Source: Lewinella sp. IMCC34191
Lineage (GTDB): Bacteria > Bacteroidota > Bacteroidia > Chitinophagales > Saprospiraceae
NCBI RefSeq assembly: GCF_003390935.1
Contig: NZ_QNQZ01000001.1
Location: forward strand, 1,078,103 to 1,142,102
Direction of reading: 5' to 3'
Length of the DNA stretch: 64,000 nt
The position numbers and the translations under genes are program-made. The notes below the pieces were generated by a model that ran no database searches, was not told the DNA's origin, and saw only the letters and a program-made list of their open reading frames with translations. Shown here one piece after another: positions 26,074-35,471 of the stretch; position 1 is the stretch's first letter, and each line of letters opens with the position of its first letter.

Positions 26074-26105
26074 TCTTCAGTTACCCACAAACGCAATACT
26101 GGCTC

Positions 26106-27851
26106 ATGCTACAACTTTTACTTAGAGGCTTGGGGACGATCGTCCTTTTACTGGCCTGCCTGCCGCCCCTGGCGGCCTCCTCCCACCGGGAAGCTCCCCT
26201 GATCGCGGACGATCCGCTCGCCGATAATACGGACGTTTACGCCTTCGTAAGCCCCGATGACCCATCAACGGTGACCGTTATCGCCAATTACATCCCGATG
26301 CAGCTTCCGCAGGGAGGACCTAACTACTACACCTTTGGGGAAGACATCCGCTACGAGATTCACATCGACAACGATGCCGCGGTACCGGGAGACGAGATCA
26401 CCTACCGTTTCACCTTCGACCGGATGAACGAGGATCCGACTACCTTCTTCAATATTCGCTTAGGCGCGGAAAACATCAAAGCTACCTATACCCTCGAACG
26501 GAGTATGGACGGTGGTATGAACTTCGACACCATTCTCCGCAATGGAATCTGTCCGGCCTACAATATCGGGCCACGCTCCATTTCGAGTGTAGTTGGCCTG
26601 GACAGCACCTACCTGGAGGTATGGGAAAACGCCATTGCCCAGACTTCCACGGGTGAGACAGCATTTGCCGGTCCGGCAGACGATCCTTTCTTCGTCGATC
26701 TCGGTGGCATCTTCGACCTTGGAGACAGCCCACGCCAAGGCGAGGATATGCAGAGCCGCGACGGTCTGGCCCAGTTCAACGTACACACGCTGGCCCTGAA
26801 GATTCCGGTCAACACGCTGAAGAAGTCCGGCGCGGCTTCCGCTCCGAGCACCATTCTCGATCCTGATTACGTCATCGGCGTTTGGGCCTCGGCCAGCCGC
26901 CCGGCCATGCGTACGCTGGTTGCTGGAGACACGATCGTGGATAGCGGTGACTACGTCCAGGTTAGCCGTCTGGGTATGCCGCTAACCAACGAAGCGGTCA
27001 TTCCCATTGGCATGAAGGACTATTGGAATGCCACCACGCCCTACATGGAACTTGCCGATACGGTTCTGGATAAGTACTTCTTCAACCCCGAGCTGGCATT
27101 GTATATGGATACGGCCAACTTCGCCTCCGCCGTTCCGGCCTTCGCCCCGCTGCGGATCCAGGAAAACAGCCTGGGTGCCTACGACTTTACCAACGGAGCC
27201 GACGGACTATTCGGACTTAAAGGAAACGAGGCGCTTGACGGTACGGCGCTGGCCGAAAATCAGTTCGGCGCACTGCTGCTGCCCGGAGCCGGCATGCCGC
27301 GCTCGGTCGACCTGTGGCCGATCTTTCACACCGGCGTACCCAATCTGGCCCCCTACCAGCTTGCCACCGGCAAAGGGGGTAATCCTTTAGCCACGGGTAA
27401 GCCCTTCATCAATAACTTCCTGCCGAACGGTGGTGATATGCTGCGCCTGAATATGGCCGTGCCCCCGACGCCCCGAAACAGTGAGAGCTTCAGCTCGCTG
27501 GGTCTTGTCCAGGCAGCCGTCCTGGGCCTTACCGACCCGGCTTTCGCCGGCAATGCTGATCTGGAATTTATTCCTAACATGGATGGCTTCCCCAACGGGC
27601 GCCGACTAGAAGACGATGTTACCCGCATTGAATTGCAGGCCGTATCCGGTGTCGTCCTGGCCGCCATCGGGCTGTGGTACGACGATTACGATCCCGCCAT
27701 GGACGACAGTCCGGTCACGGACGGCTTGCTAAGCGTACTCGGTTACACCACCGAGGTCGAGGCAAACGATGTCCCCTTCCGTGACGCTTTCCCCTACGTA
27801 GCCATGCCCTGGCGCGGTACGGAGGTCAACCACACCAACTTCACCGAGTAG
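26106..27851 (+). CDS. DUF4331 protein without sorting domain
   Basis: The product has 581 residues with a signal peptide (cleavage near LAASSHREAP). The family opening SSHREAPLIADDPLADNTDVYAF and the YEIHIDN, ITYRFTFDRMN and PFFVDLGGIFDLGDSPR segments identify DUF4331, a secreted family of unknown function, often in tandem. The C-terminal 230 residues are nearly identical to the next gene, but the protein stops right after the shared domain (MPWRGTEVNHTNFTE) and has no T9SS tail, so it should stay in the periplasm or leave by another route. Confidence 0.88.
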   Translation: MLQLLLRGLGTIVLLLACLPPLAASSHREAPLIADDPLADNTDVYAFVSPDDPSTVTVIANYIPMQLPQGGPNYYTFGEDIRYEIHIDNDAAVPGDEITYRFTFDRMNEDPTTFFNIRLGAENIKATYTLERSMDGGMNFDTILRNGICPAYNIGPRSISSVVGLDSTYLEVWENAIAQTSTGETAFAGPADDPFFVDLGGIFDLGDSPRQGEDMQSRDGLAQFNVHTLALKIPVNTLKKSGAASAPSTILDPDYVIGVWASASRPAMRTLVAGDTIVDSGDYVQVSRLGMPLTNEAVIPIGMKDYWNATTPYMELADTVLDKYFFNPELALYMDTANFASAVPAFAPLRIQENSLGAYDFTNGADGLFGLKGNEALDGTALAENQFGALLLPGAGMPRSVDLWPIFHTGVPNLAPYQLATGKGGNPLATGKPFINNFLPNGGDMLRLNMAVPPTPRNSESFSSLGLVQAAVLGLTDPAFAGNADLEFIPNMDGFPNGRRLEDDVTRIELQAVSGVVLAAIGLWYDDYDPAMDDSPVTDGLLSVLGYTTEVEANDVPFRDAFPYVAMPWRGTEVNHTNFTE

Positions 27852-27913
27852 TCTCGGCCGGTATCCATTAAAAACCGCCGTGGCCCGCCGGTCATGGCTC
27901 ATCATACATATTC

Positions 27914-29974
27914 ATGAATTCATTTCGCCCCCTATACGGCGCCCTGTTACTGCTTGCCCTGGCGGTAAGCGGCTCCGTACTCGCTTCCAGTCACCGGGAA
28001 GCGCCCTTAATCGCTGACGATCCCCTTGCCGACAACGTAGATGTCTATGCTTTCCGGTCGCCACAGGATTCCAGCCTGATTACGCTGGTTGCCACGTTTA
28101 TCCCCATGCAGCTTCCTCACGGAGGCCCGAATTACTACCACTTCGGGGAGGATATCCGGTACGAAATTCACGTAGATAATAACAGCCGGACGCCCGGTGA
28201 CGAGATCACCTACCGCTTTACTTTCACCCGTACGAATCAGGATCCGTCGACCTTCTTCAACGTTCGCCTTGGCAAGGAGAACCTAAAGACGACCTACCGG
28301 CTGGAAATGATCGACGGAGAGGGTAACGTAAAGCTCTTCGTAGCCGAAGGAGAAGTACCCGCGCCGAATATCGGTCCCCGTTCGATCACGAGCGCGGTTG
28401 GCCTCGGCCAGGATAGCTATCAGGGCTACGCCGACAGCAAGATCAATAGCTACGACAACGATTTCGAGGTTTTTGTCGGGCCAATCGACGATCCCTTCTT
28501 CGTGGATCTCGGTGGCATCTTCGACCTGGGTGACGCGCCCCGCCAGGACGGCGACCCGATCGACGGCCTGGCTTGCTTCAACACCAGCGCGATCGTGATG
28601 CACGTCCCGATCCGGGATCTGCTCAAGCCCAGCGCGAATGAGATGATGCCGAGCAGCATTCTGGATCCGGACTACATCATCGGTGTCTGGGCCTCGACCT
28701 CCCGGCCCAAAATGCGGGTGCTGCAGGATGACGGTAGCCGCCCCGAAATACTCGATGACGACTACGTACAGGTTAGCCGACTAGGCATGCCCCTCACCAA
28801 CGAGGCGGTCATCCCCGTTGGCATGAAAGACTACTGGAACGCCCTGACGCCGCACGAAGAGATCGCGGACACCATTCTGGATCAGTACTTCTACAATCCG
28901 GAACTGGCACTCTACATGGACACTGCCAACTTCGCTGCCGCGGTTCCCGCTTTCGCTCCCCTGCGGATTCAGGAAAAAAGCCTGGGCACGTACGACTTCA
29001 CGAATGGCGCTGACGGCCTGTACGGCCTGAAAGGGAACGAAGCACTCGACGGTACGGCCCTGGCCGAGAACCAATTCGGTGGCCTGCTGCTGCCCGGCCC
29101 GGGTATGCCCCGCTCGGTCGATCTCTGGCCGATCTTTCACACCGGTGTACCTAACCTCCCACCCTATCAGCTGGCTACGGGTAAAGACGGCAACCCCCTC
29201 GCCGCCGGCAAACCCTTCATCAACAACTTCCTCCCGAACGGGGGTGACATGCTGCGCCTGAATATGGCCGTACCGGCTACCGATCGGAATAGTGCCGATT
29301 TCAGCTCGCTGGGCCTGGTACAGGCTGCCGTACTCGGCCTCACCGATCCACGCTATAACGGTAGCGACACGCTGCAATTCATTCCCAACATGGACGGGTT
29401 CCCGAATGGTCGCCGACTAGAAGACGACGTTACCCGTATCGAGCTGCAGGCCGTTTCCGGTGTCGTACTGGCCGCCATTGGTCTATGGTATGACGACTAC
29501 GACCCCAACAGCGACGAAAGCCCCGTTACGGATGGTCTGACATCGGTACTGGGATACACCACCGGGGTAGAAGCCAACGACGTACCCTTCCGGGATTCCT
29601 TCCCCTTCGTCGCCCTGCCCCACAGCGGCGTCAGCGAGTGTAGCGGAATGATCGCCACGACCTCAACCCAGGATCTGTGGAATAACGATGGTCTTGGATT
29701 GGAAGCGCCGAACGTGATCGGCAAAAGCTTCCCCAACCCATTCCAAACGAATACAAACCTGATGCTGCGGGTAAGGGAACGGACCGCGGTGAATATCGAC
29801 CTCTTTGATGTCAACGGACGAAACCTAAGTAACCTGGTTCGTCGTACGTTCGATAGCGGGGACCACCAGATACCGGTTCAGGTAGGTAACCTACCCGAAG
29901 GCATCTACTTCGCCGTGATCTCCGGCGGTCGGGGAGAAATCATCCAGACCCTCCGTATGGTCAAAACGAATTGA
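27914..29974 (+). CDS. DUF4331 protein with type IX sorting domain
   Basis: The product has 686 residues with a signal peptide then SSHREAPLIADDPLADNVDVYAF. It is the paralogue of the preceding gene over its first 580 residues. It adds a type-A T9SS C-terminal domain: SFPNPFQTNTNLMLRV, the IDLFDVNGRNL strand and EGIYFAVISG, ending in TLRMVKTN. It should be exported to the cell surface or medium. The 62-bp gap suggests one transcript with the first copy. Confidence 0.9.
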   Translation: MNSFRPLYGALLLLALAVSGSVLASSHREAPLIADDPLADNVDVYAFRSPQDSSLITLVATFIPMQLPHGGPNYYHFGEDIRYEIHVDNNSRTPGDEITYRFTFTRTNQDPSTFFNVRLGKENLKTTYRLEMIDGEGNVKLFVAEGEVPAPNIGPRSITSAVGLGQDSYQGYADSKINSYDNDFEVFVGPIDDPFFVDLGGIFDLGDAPRQDGDPIDGLACFNTSAIVMHVPIRDLLKPSANEMMPSSILDPDYIIGVWASTSRPKMRVLQDDGSRPEILDDDYVQVSRLGMPLTNEAVIPVGMKDYWNALTPHEEIADTILDQYFYNPELALYMDTANFAAAVPAFAPLRIQEKSLGTYDFTNGADGLYGLKGNEALDGTALAENQFGGLLLPGPGMPRSVDLWPIFHTGVPNLPPYQLATGKDGNPLAAGKPFINNFLPNGGDMLRLNMAVPATDRNSADFSSLGLVQAAVLGLTDPRYNGSDTLQFIPNMDGFPNGRRLEDDVTRIELQAVSGVVLAAIGLWYDDYDPNSDESPVTDGLTSVLGYTTGVEANDVPFRDSFPFVALPHSGVSECSGMIATTSTQDLWNNDGLGLEAPNVIGKSFPNPFQTNTNLMLRVRERTAVNIDLFDVNGRNLSNLVRRTFDSGDHQIPVQVGNLPEGIYFAVISGGRGEIIQTLRMVKTN

Positions 29975-29997
29975 CCCCGGTAAACCCCAGTTTGTCG

Positions 29998-30036
29998 CCG
30001 CGGTATCCGGTTCCGGCCGGGTACCGCGGATTTTTC
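29998..30036 (+). terminator. Terminator between DUF4331 and the TPR lipoprotein gene
   Basis: CCGCGGTA (29998-30005) pairs with TACCGCGG (30022-30029), with inner CCGG repeats and ATTTTT behind. It lies 18 bp before the next ATG, so it may reduce rather than stop downstream expression. Confidence 0.6.
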
Positions 30037-30054
30037 AGTCATCAGCACACTACT

Positions 30055-31296
30055 ATGTCCATTAATTATACCCCCTTACTTTTTCTAGCCCTGGCCCTGC
30101 TCTGCGCGTGTGGCGAGAGTACGAACAACGATAAGGCCTCCGCACTCAATATTCCCGAATTGTTACCGCGTCCCAAAGCACTGCAGTCAGCGGCGGAGTG
30201 GGAAAACACCCAGAACGGCTATAGCAAGATGGCAGCCGAGCTCCGTCTCGAAGATGAGCAGGCCATCGAGCCGAGAATAACCCTCGCCAAGATTTTCGTT
30301 AATGAGGCCAGGGTAACCGGAGAGCACGGTCACTACTACCCGGCGGCTCTTGCCATGTTGAACGAGGCCCTGGAACTGAATCACGCCGGGCCACGGAATC
30401 CGAACCTTGAGTTCGATGCCATGGCCACCAAGGCCGGCGTTTTGTTGTCCCAGCACGAATTTGCTGCCGCCCTGCGTACCGCGAAGGAAGCTGCCGCGAT
30501 CAACCCCTACATTGCGCAGGTTTATGGTGCTATCGTCGATGCCAACGTAGAACTCGGCAACTATGCGGAAGCCATCGCCGCCGCCGACAAAATGAATGAG
30601 ATTCGTCCCGACCTCCGGTCGTATAGCCGGGTTTCCTACCTGCGCGAAATCCATGGCGACACCGAGGGCGCGATCGAGGCGATGGAGCGGGCCGTGCGAG
30701 CCGGGGCACCGGGATACGAGTCCACGGCCTGGGCCCAGCTTACCCTGGCCGGTCTATACGAGCGGTACGGGACAACGGAACAGGCCTTCGAAACCTACGA
30801 CCGAATCCTGAAGGAACGGCCCAACTACCCCTTTGCCATTGCCGCCAAGGCTAAACTGGCAATGGATGCAGGCGACCTGGAACGCGCGGAGCAATTACTT
30901 GATGAGGCTACCTCCATCATCCCTGAAGTAGGCTACTATATCCAATTAGCCGACCTGTACAAACTGCAGGGCCGCAATGAGGAAATGAAGGCCACGGAAA
31001 GGGAGATTATGGCTATGCTACAGGACGACGTCGATAGCGGCCACCGCATGGATATGGAATACGCCGCCCTTTACCTGGACCATTTTGAAGATCCTAGCGA
31101 AGCCCTTCGCTACATGGAATCGGAGTACGCCGCCCGCCCGGCCAACATTGACGTGAACCGCATGCTGGCGAATATCTACCTCGACATGGGCGATACGGCT
31201 AAGGCGCAGGAACACTTCATTAAAGCCACGGCTACCGAAAGCAAGCACCCGGAGGTGTCGGAATTACGCCAATCACTCGGGCTGGCCAGCAAGTAG
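30055..31296 (+). CDS. TPR-repeat lipoprotein
   Basis: The product has 413 residues. LLFLALALLCAC is a lipobox (Cys near residue 18), followed by a low-complexity linker and about eight TPR units, for example AALAMLNEALELNHAGP, AIAAADKMNEIRPDL, AQLTLAGLYERYG and MLANIYLDMGDTAKAQEHF. TPR lipoproteins next to DUF4331 genes recur in Bacteroidota, so a shared role on the cell surface is plausible. The start was placed at the lipoprotein signal. The 3' end overlaps the convergent MOSC gene by 24 bp. Confidence 0.82.
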   Translation: MSINYTPLLFLALALLCACGESTNNDKASALNIPELLPRPKALQSAAEWENTQNGYSKMAAELRLEDEQAIEPRITLAKIFVNEARVTGEHGHYYPAALAMLNEALELNHAGPRNPNLEFDAMATKAGVLLSQHEFAAALRTAKEAAAINPYIAQVYGAIVDANVELGNYAEAIAAADKMNEIRPDLRSYSRVSYLREIHGDTEGAIEAMERAVRAGAPGYESTAWAQLTLAGLYERYGTTEQAFETYDRILKERPNYPFAIAAKAKLAMDAGDLERAEQLLDEATSIIPEVGYYIQLADLYKLQGRNEEMKATEREIMAMLQDDVDSGHRMDMEYAALYLDHFEDPSEALRYMESEYAARPANIDVNRMLANIYLDMGDTAKAQEHFIKATATESKHPEVSELRQSLGLASK

Positions 31297-32085
31297 TACT
31301 TCTACCGGGTCATTAACCCGTAAAAAGCCAGGCCCGTCCTCCAGTATGGCATTCATTCCGAAGTAGGTTTTATTTCCCTGCTTCCGGTAGGCAGCCAGGG
31401 TACTTAGCACGGTAAGATCCTTACCCCCCTCACCGGGGTTGACGGTAACCATAATGCATCTGGCACAGGGCTTGGGCAATCGAAATCTTAGCTGACCGAT
31501 ACGTATGCGAGACCACCGGTCTTCCGCAAAGGCTTCGGAGGTATCGATCACGATATTCGGGCGAAAGCGCAGCACGTCCACCTCCTGTCCCAGTCGCTCC
31601 GATAGGGAACGAAAACTTGCGGTCGTAGTAATGAGGTACGGGTATCCGTCAGCAAAACTGACCTCCTCCCCTGCCGCGTAACGCGGATCGACCGGCCGGC
31701 TTACCCGATCGTTCATATAGACGAGCCGTACGTCCGGAATACCAACGAGATCGGACAGGCCGGGAGCAGAAACCAAGCAAGCGGAAAAGGTATCGTCCCA
31801 AACCGTTACGGTCACGTCGCCCGCACCGGCGGGTCGGGCATCGGACAAGGTAAGACCGGTGGAAGGGTCATCCGAGTGGTGTATCCGCAGGCCGCGTTCC
31901 CCAGCTAATGAGGCCGACAACTTCGTCAGATGGGGATGTTTCCGTTGGCTAATGAATTGGCCGATGGTGTCAACCAACATCCAACGACGATCATCTTTAA
32001 ACCCGCGCTCCGCCGCCATTATTTCCGTCAGCCGCTCGCCGCCCAGGCTCTTCACCGGGTAGCGATAGAGTGCGCTAACGTGCAT
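31273..32085 (-). CDS. MOSC-domain protein (YcbX/mARC-like)
   Basis: The product has 270 residues. An N-terminal beta-barrel domain (LYRYPVKSLGGE) precedes a MOSC domain with RFRPNIVID and the PCARCIMVTVNPGEG segment holding the likely molybdenum-ligand Cys. The family reduces N-hydroxylated compounds with a molybdenum cofactor. Unlike E. coli YcbX it has no C-terminal ferredoxin domain, so it needs a separate electron donor. It overlaps lysA by 11 bp and is probably co-transcribed with it. Confidence 0.88.
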   Translation of the reverse strand: MHVSALYRYPVKSLGGERLTEIMAAERGFKDDRRWMLVDTIGQFISQRKHPHLTKLSASLAGERGLRIHHSDDPSTGLTLSDARPAGAGDVTVTVWDDTFSACLVSAPGLSDLVGIPDVRLVYMNDRVSRPVDPRYAAGEEVSFADGYPYLITTTASFRSLSERLGQEVDVLRFRPNIVIDTSEAFAEDRWSRIRIGQLRFRLPKPCARCIMVTVNPGEGGKDLTVLSTLAAYRKQGNKTYFGMNAILEDGPGFLRVNDPVEVLLAGQPE

Positions 32086-33337
32086 CGGCTACGCTTGCCT
32101 CCACCAATTGGGGCAGTTCGACCTGCGTGCCCAGAAGGTCCTCCATGGTTTCCCGGCGACGGATCAGATGATGCTCTCCATCGAGAATCATGACCTCCGC
32201 CGGACGATAGCGGCTGTTGTAATTCGAAGACATCATGTAGCAGTACGCTCCGGCGTTGGCCATGGCAAGGATGTCGCCTTCCCGAACCTCACTGAGCTGG
32301 CGGTTGATGCCGAAGGTGTCCGTCTCGCAGATGTATCCTACGACCGTATAGATCCGGGGCTTTCCTTTCGGATTACTGATGTTGGTGATGTGGTGGTACG
32401 CATCGTAGAACATCGGCCGAATGAAGTGATTGAGCCCACTATCCACCCCGGCGAAGACGGTGGCGGGGGTGGTCTTTACGACGTTCGTGCGCACCAGGAA
32501 AGTTCCCGCCTCGCTGACGAGGAACTTGCCGGGTTCAAACATCAACTCCAACTCGCGGCCGTAATCCGTGCAGAATTCGTTGAAGCGGGTACTCAGTCGC
32601 TGGCCGAGGTCTTCGATGTCCGTAGCAATGCCCCCTTCCTTATAGGGTACTTTGAAACCGGAACCAAAATCAATGTAGTCCAGATCCGGGAAGTCGGTGG
32701 CGGCGCGCAAGAGAATCTCTACGCCCTGAAGAAATACCTGGGCGTCCAGAATATCCGAGCCGGTATGCATATGCAGGCCTTCCACCTTAAGATCGAGCGC
32801 GTTGACGATTTTGAGCACGTGCGGGACCTGGTGAATCGAGATACCGAATTTGGAGTCGATATGACCGACGCTGATCTTGCTATTTCCGCCCGCCATGATG
32901 TGGGGGTTGAGGCGTATACAAACCGGTACGCCCCGGTGCTGGTCGCCGAACTGCTCCAGAATGGAAATATTATCGATGTTCATCCGCACGCCCTTTCCTA
33001 CGGCTTCGTTGACCTCGTCGAGCCCGACGCAGTTCGGGGTAAAGAGAATGTCGTGTGGATCGAAACCGGCCATCAGCCCCAGATCGACCTCCTGCATGGA
33101 TACCGTATCGAGGCCACTGCCCCACTGGCGGAAGAGACGCAGGATATTAAGGTTAGTCAAGGCCTTGCAGGCGTAGTTAATACGCAGCCGATTGACACCC
33201 GAGAAGGCCCGGTTGATGCGGTCGTACTGCCGTTTCATCCGATCGGCGTCGTATACGTAAACGGGGGCGCCGTATTTTTCCACGAGGGAGAGTACGTCAA
33301 GGCCGGCTATGGAGTAGCGTCCGTCGGCAAATTGCAT
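32075..33337 (-). CDS. lysA: Diaminopimelate decarboxylase
   Basis: The product has 420 residues. PLP-binding Lys58 is in NYACKAL; GLHMHTGSD, FGSGFKVPY, EPGKFLVSEAG and the active-site Cys motif in ICETDTFG follow. It decarboxylates meso-diaminopimelate to lysine. The GSGF version of the glycine motif and the length are normal. It is the first gene of a pair with the MOSC gene. Confidence 0.95.
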   Translation of the reverse strand: MQFADGRYSIAGLDVLSLVEKYGAPVYVYDADRMKRQYDRINRAFSGVNRLRINYACKALTNLNILRLFRQWGSGLDTVSMQEVDLGLMAGFDPHDILFTPNCVGLDEVNEAVGKGVRMNIDNISILEQFGDQHRGVPVCIRLNPHIMAGGNSKISVGHIDSKFGISIHQVPHVLKIVNALDLKVEGLHMHTGSDILDAQVFLQGVEILLRAATDFPDLDYIDFGSGFKVPYKEGGIATDIEDLGQRLSTRFNEFCTDYGRELELMFEPGKFLVSEAGTFLVRTNVVKTTPATVFAGVDSGLNHFIRPMFYDAYHHITNISNPKGKPRIYTVVGYICETDTFGINRQLSEVREGDILAMANAGAYCYMMSSNYNSRYRPAEVMILDGEHHLIRRRETMEDLLGTQVELPQLVEASVADAR

Positions 33338-33365
33338 GCGTAAAGTCTTTTGATGGGGTATTGCC

Positions 33366-33373
33366 CGAAGGTA
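33366..33373 (-). promoter_or_regulatory. -7 promoter box (TACCTTCG) of lysA
   Basis: Minus-strand TAnnTTCG, 28 nt before the lysA ATG at 33337. Confidence 0.45.
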
Positions 33374-33455
33374 GAAAAGCTATGAACAATAACCCGTACA
33401 AAACAGGTTCAATTGAAAAAGCTAAATGTCTATATTCCTACAAAGTAACGGCTAC

Positions 33456-33749
33456 ATGGATGACCTCTGGTGGATCATCGGAGCGCTCATCGTCCTGGTC
33501 GTCGTATTTTACATGACCCGGCGCGCGCAATACACCCAGCGGGCCGAGACGGTCAAGAATGCCGACCCCCGGCAAAACGTCGTCAACGACAGCAGTTACA
33601 ACGATAAGCAGGACGGGATCGACGGTCACCGGTCGGAAGGATTCACCGCGGAACAGGCCGAACGCACGGTGGATGACATGGAAGAAAACGGACACATCCC
33701 CAGTGACGAGGAGTTTCACGATCTGCGGGACGACATGAAGAAGGACTAG
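33456..33749 (+). CDS. Small membrane protein with acidic cytoplasmic tail
   Basis: The product has 97 residues from the ATG at 33456; a start at 33426 would add ten residues but lies upstream of a TATATTCC promoter-like element (33430-33437). One membrane helix (about residues 4-20) is followed by a soluble, strongly charged tail (AEQAERTVDDMEENGHIPSDEEFHDLRDDMKKD). No family was recognised. It precedes the Lpt-type permease by 37 bp on the same strand. Confidence 0.65.
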   Translation: MDDLWWIIGALIVLVVVFYMTRRAQYTQRAETVKNADPRQNVVNDSSYNDKQDGIDGHRSEGFTAEQAERTVDDMEENGHIPSDEEFHDLRDDMKKD

Positions 33750-33786
33750 AAGCAACATTCGGAGGGGGCCGGGCGTCTTTTACCCG

Positions 33787-35454
33787 ATGAAGCAACTGGA
33801 TAAACTGCTGGCCAAATCCTTCGTCGGGCCGTTCATCGTCACCTTCGCGATCGCGCTGTTCGTGCTGCTGATGCAAATCCTGTGGCTTTACCTGGACGAT
33901 ATCGCCGGCAAGGGCCTTAGTTTTTTCCTGATCATGGAGCTGCTGGCCTATAAGTGCGTAGGCCTGGTTCCGCTCGCGCTGCCCCTCGCCCTCCTGATCT
34001 CCTCCGTTATGGTGCTCGGCAACCTGGCGGAGCACTACGAATTATCCAGTTTCAAATCCGCGGGCGTCAGCTTACTCCGGGTCATCCGCATCATGATCAT
34101 TTTCGGGATGGCCGGCGCCCTGGTTTCCTATTTATGCAGTGATTACGTCATACCGGCCGCCAACCTGCAATTCGGTGCCCGGATGTACGACATCCAGCAG
34201 AAGAAGCCGACCCTCAATATGGAACCCGGGGTCTTCAACGAAGATTTTAATCAGTTCACCATCCGGCTTGGGAATCGCGACGATGACGGTCGTGGTATTT
34301 CCGACGTATTGATCTACGATCATACCAAGGCCAACGTTGGTGAACTCAGCCAGATCACGGCCACCAACGGCGAGATGTACACGGCTGAAGGGGGATCGGC
34401 CTTCGTCATGCAACTCTTCGACGGCCACCAGTACGTGGAACAGCGGCCCGGCGGACGCAACGGCAAGAGCCTGCCCTTCATGCGAACCAGTTTCGATACC
34501 TACACCAAGGTATTTGACCTGAGTGAATTTCTGCTGGAGCGACATGCGGCCTCGCTCTTCAGTACCAACCGCAGCATGCTCTCCACCTGGCAGTTACAGG
34601 AAGGGGTGGATAGCATCGACATCGATATTGCGGTCAGAAAACAGGGGCTCAGCAATCACCTGATTGCTTACTTGCCCGAACTTAGGCGCGATACCATCAA
34701 GTACCGTACGGTTGCTCCCGATCGCCCCATGGAAGGAGTTTACCCTACAGATAGCTTGGAGGCCGAAGTCGAAGACTCCTCTGCCACGGACACGGACATC
34801 GACCTTTCCAATCCGCCTCCCTACCAGGCCCGTTCCAAGCGAACGGCCGACGGTACCGTTGTCCGGTCGAAGCAGCAGATGAAGCGCATCCGCAGCGCGG
34901 AAGAACACCCGCTGGTGATGGCCGCCTCGCCCTGGAATGGCCTGCAAAGTGCCTTGGACTCCCTTCCCCTGGACGACCGCGGGCGGGTCTACAACCGGGC
35001 CCGGTCGAGTATACGCTCGGTAACGGGGCAGGCGCAATCCACGATCCGCCTGCTCCCGGGAATTCAGGAAAGCCGGGTCAAGCATATTTACGACATGCAC
35101 ATGAAGTACAGCATGGCGCTGGTTTGCATCATCTTCGTCTTCATCGGTGCTCCCATGGGCGCGATCGTGCGGAAGGGAGGATTCGGGTATCCCATTCTGG
35201 TCAGCATCATTTTCTTCGTCATCTTTATTATTCTGACCATCTTCTGCCGGAAACTGGCGGAGAGTTTTGTAGTTAACGGAGCCTTTGCCGGCTGGCTTCC
35301 CTGTATCATCCTGTTTCCGGTGAGTCTGTGGATCACCTTCAGTGCCATGAATGACGCCAAACTGGTGAATACCGATCTGGCCAAGGATGCTTTCCGCCGC
35401 GCCCGCGATAGCAAACAGGTCACGGCGATGCGCCGGATGCTGGCCAAGTCCTAA
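33787..35454 (+). CDS. LptF/LptG-family permease
   Basis: The product has 555 residues. There are three N-terminal membrane helices (LDKLLAKSFVGPFIVTFAIALF; YKCVGLVPLALPLALLISSVMVLG, the conserved permease segment; a third near 105-125), a long periplasmic beta-jellyroll region with an insertion of about 150 polar residues, and three C-terminal helices starting at KYSMALVCIIFVFIGAPMGAIVRKGG. LptF/G with LptB move lipopolysaccharide out of the inner membrane. The larger periplasmic part is usual for Bacteroidota versions. Confidence 0.88.
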   Translation: MKQLDKLLAKSFVGPFIVTFAIALFVLLMQILWLYLDDIAGKGLSFFLIMELLAYKCVGLVPLALPLALLISSVMVLGNLAEHYELSSFKSAGVSLLRVIRIMIIFGMAGALVSYLCSDYVIPAANLQFGARMYDIQQKKPTLNMEPGVFNEDFNQFTIRLGNRDDDGRGISDVLIYDHTKANVGELSQITATNGEMYTAEGGSAFVMQLFDGHQYVEQRPGGRNGKSLPFMRTSFDTYTKVFDLSEFLLERHAASLFSTNRSMLSTWQLQEGVDSIDIDIAVRKQGLSNHLIAYLPELRRDTIKYRTVAPDRPMEGVYPTDSLEAEVEDSSATDTDIDLSNPPPYQARSKRTADGTVVRSKQQMKRIRSAEEHPLVMAASPWNGLQSALDSLPLDDRGRVYNRARSSIRSVTGQAQSTIRLLPGIQESRVKHIYDMHMKYSMALVCIIFVFIGAPMGAIVRKGGFGYPILVSIIFFVIFIILTIFCRKLAESFVVNGAFAGWLPCIILFPVSLWITFSAMNDAKLVNTDLAKDAFRRARDSKQVTAMRRMLAKS

Positions 35455-35459
35455 ATCTC

Positions 35460-35467
35460 TACCTTCG
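35460..35467 (+). promoter_or_regulatory. -7 promoter box (TACCTTCG) of the PAP2 gene
   Basis: TAnnTTCG variant in the 17-bp gap after the permease gene. Only 4 nt (CGGT) separate it from the ATG at 35472. Confidence 0.45.
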
Positions 35468-35471
35468 CGGT

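Noticed and set aside
32108..33343. 411-codon open frame antisense to lysA, and similar long antisense frames over bioB (12911-13975) and the haloperoxidase-like gene (5358-6434)
   Set aside because: They mirror well-identified genes and have no domain, signal or promoter of their own; long antisense frames are expected in GC-rich coding DNA.
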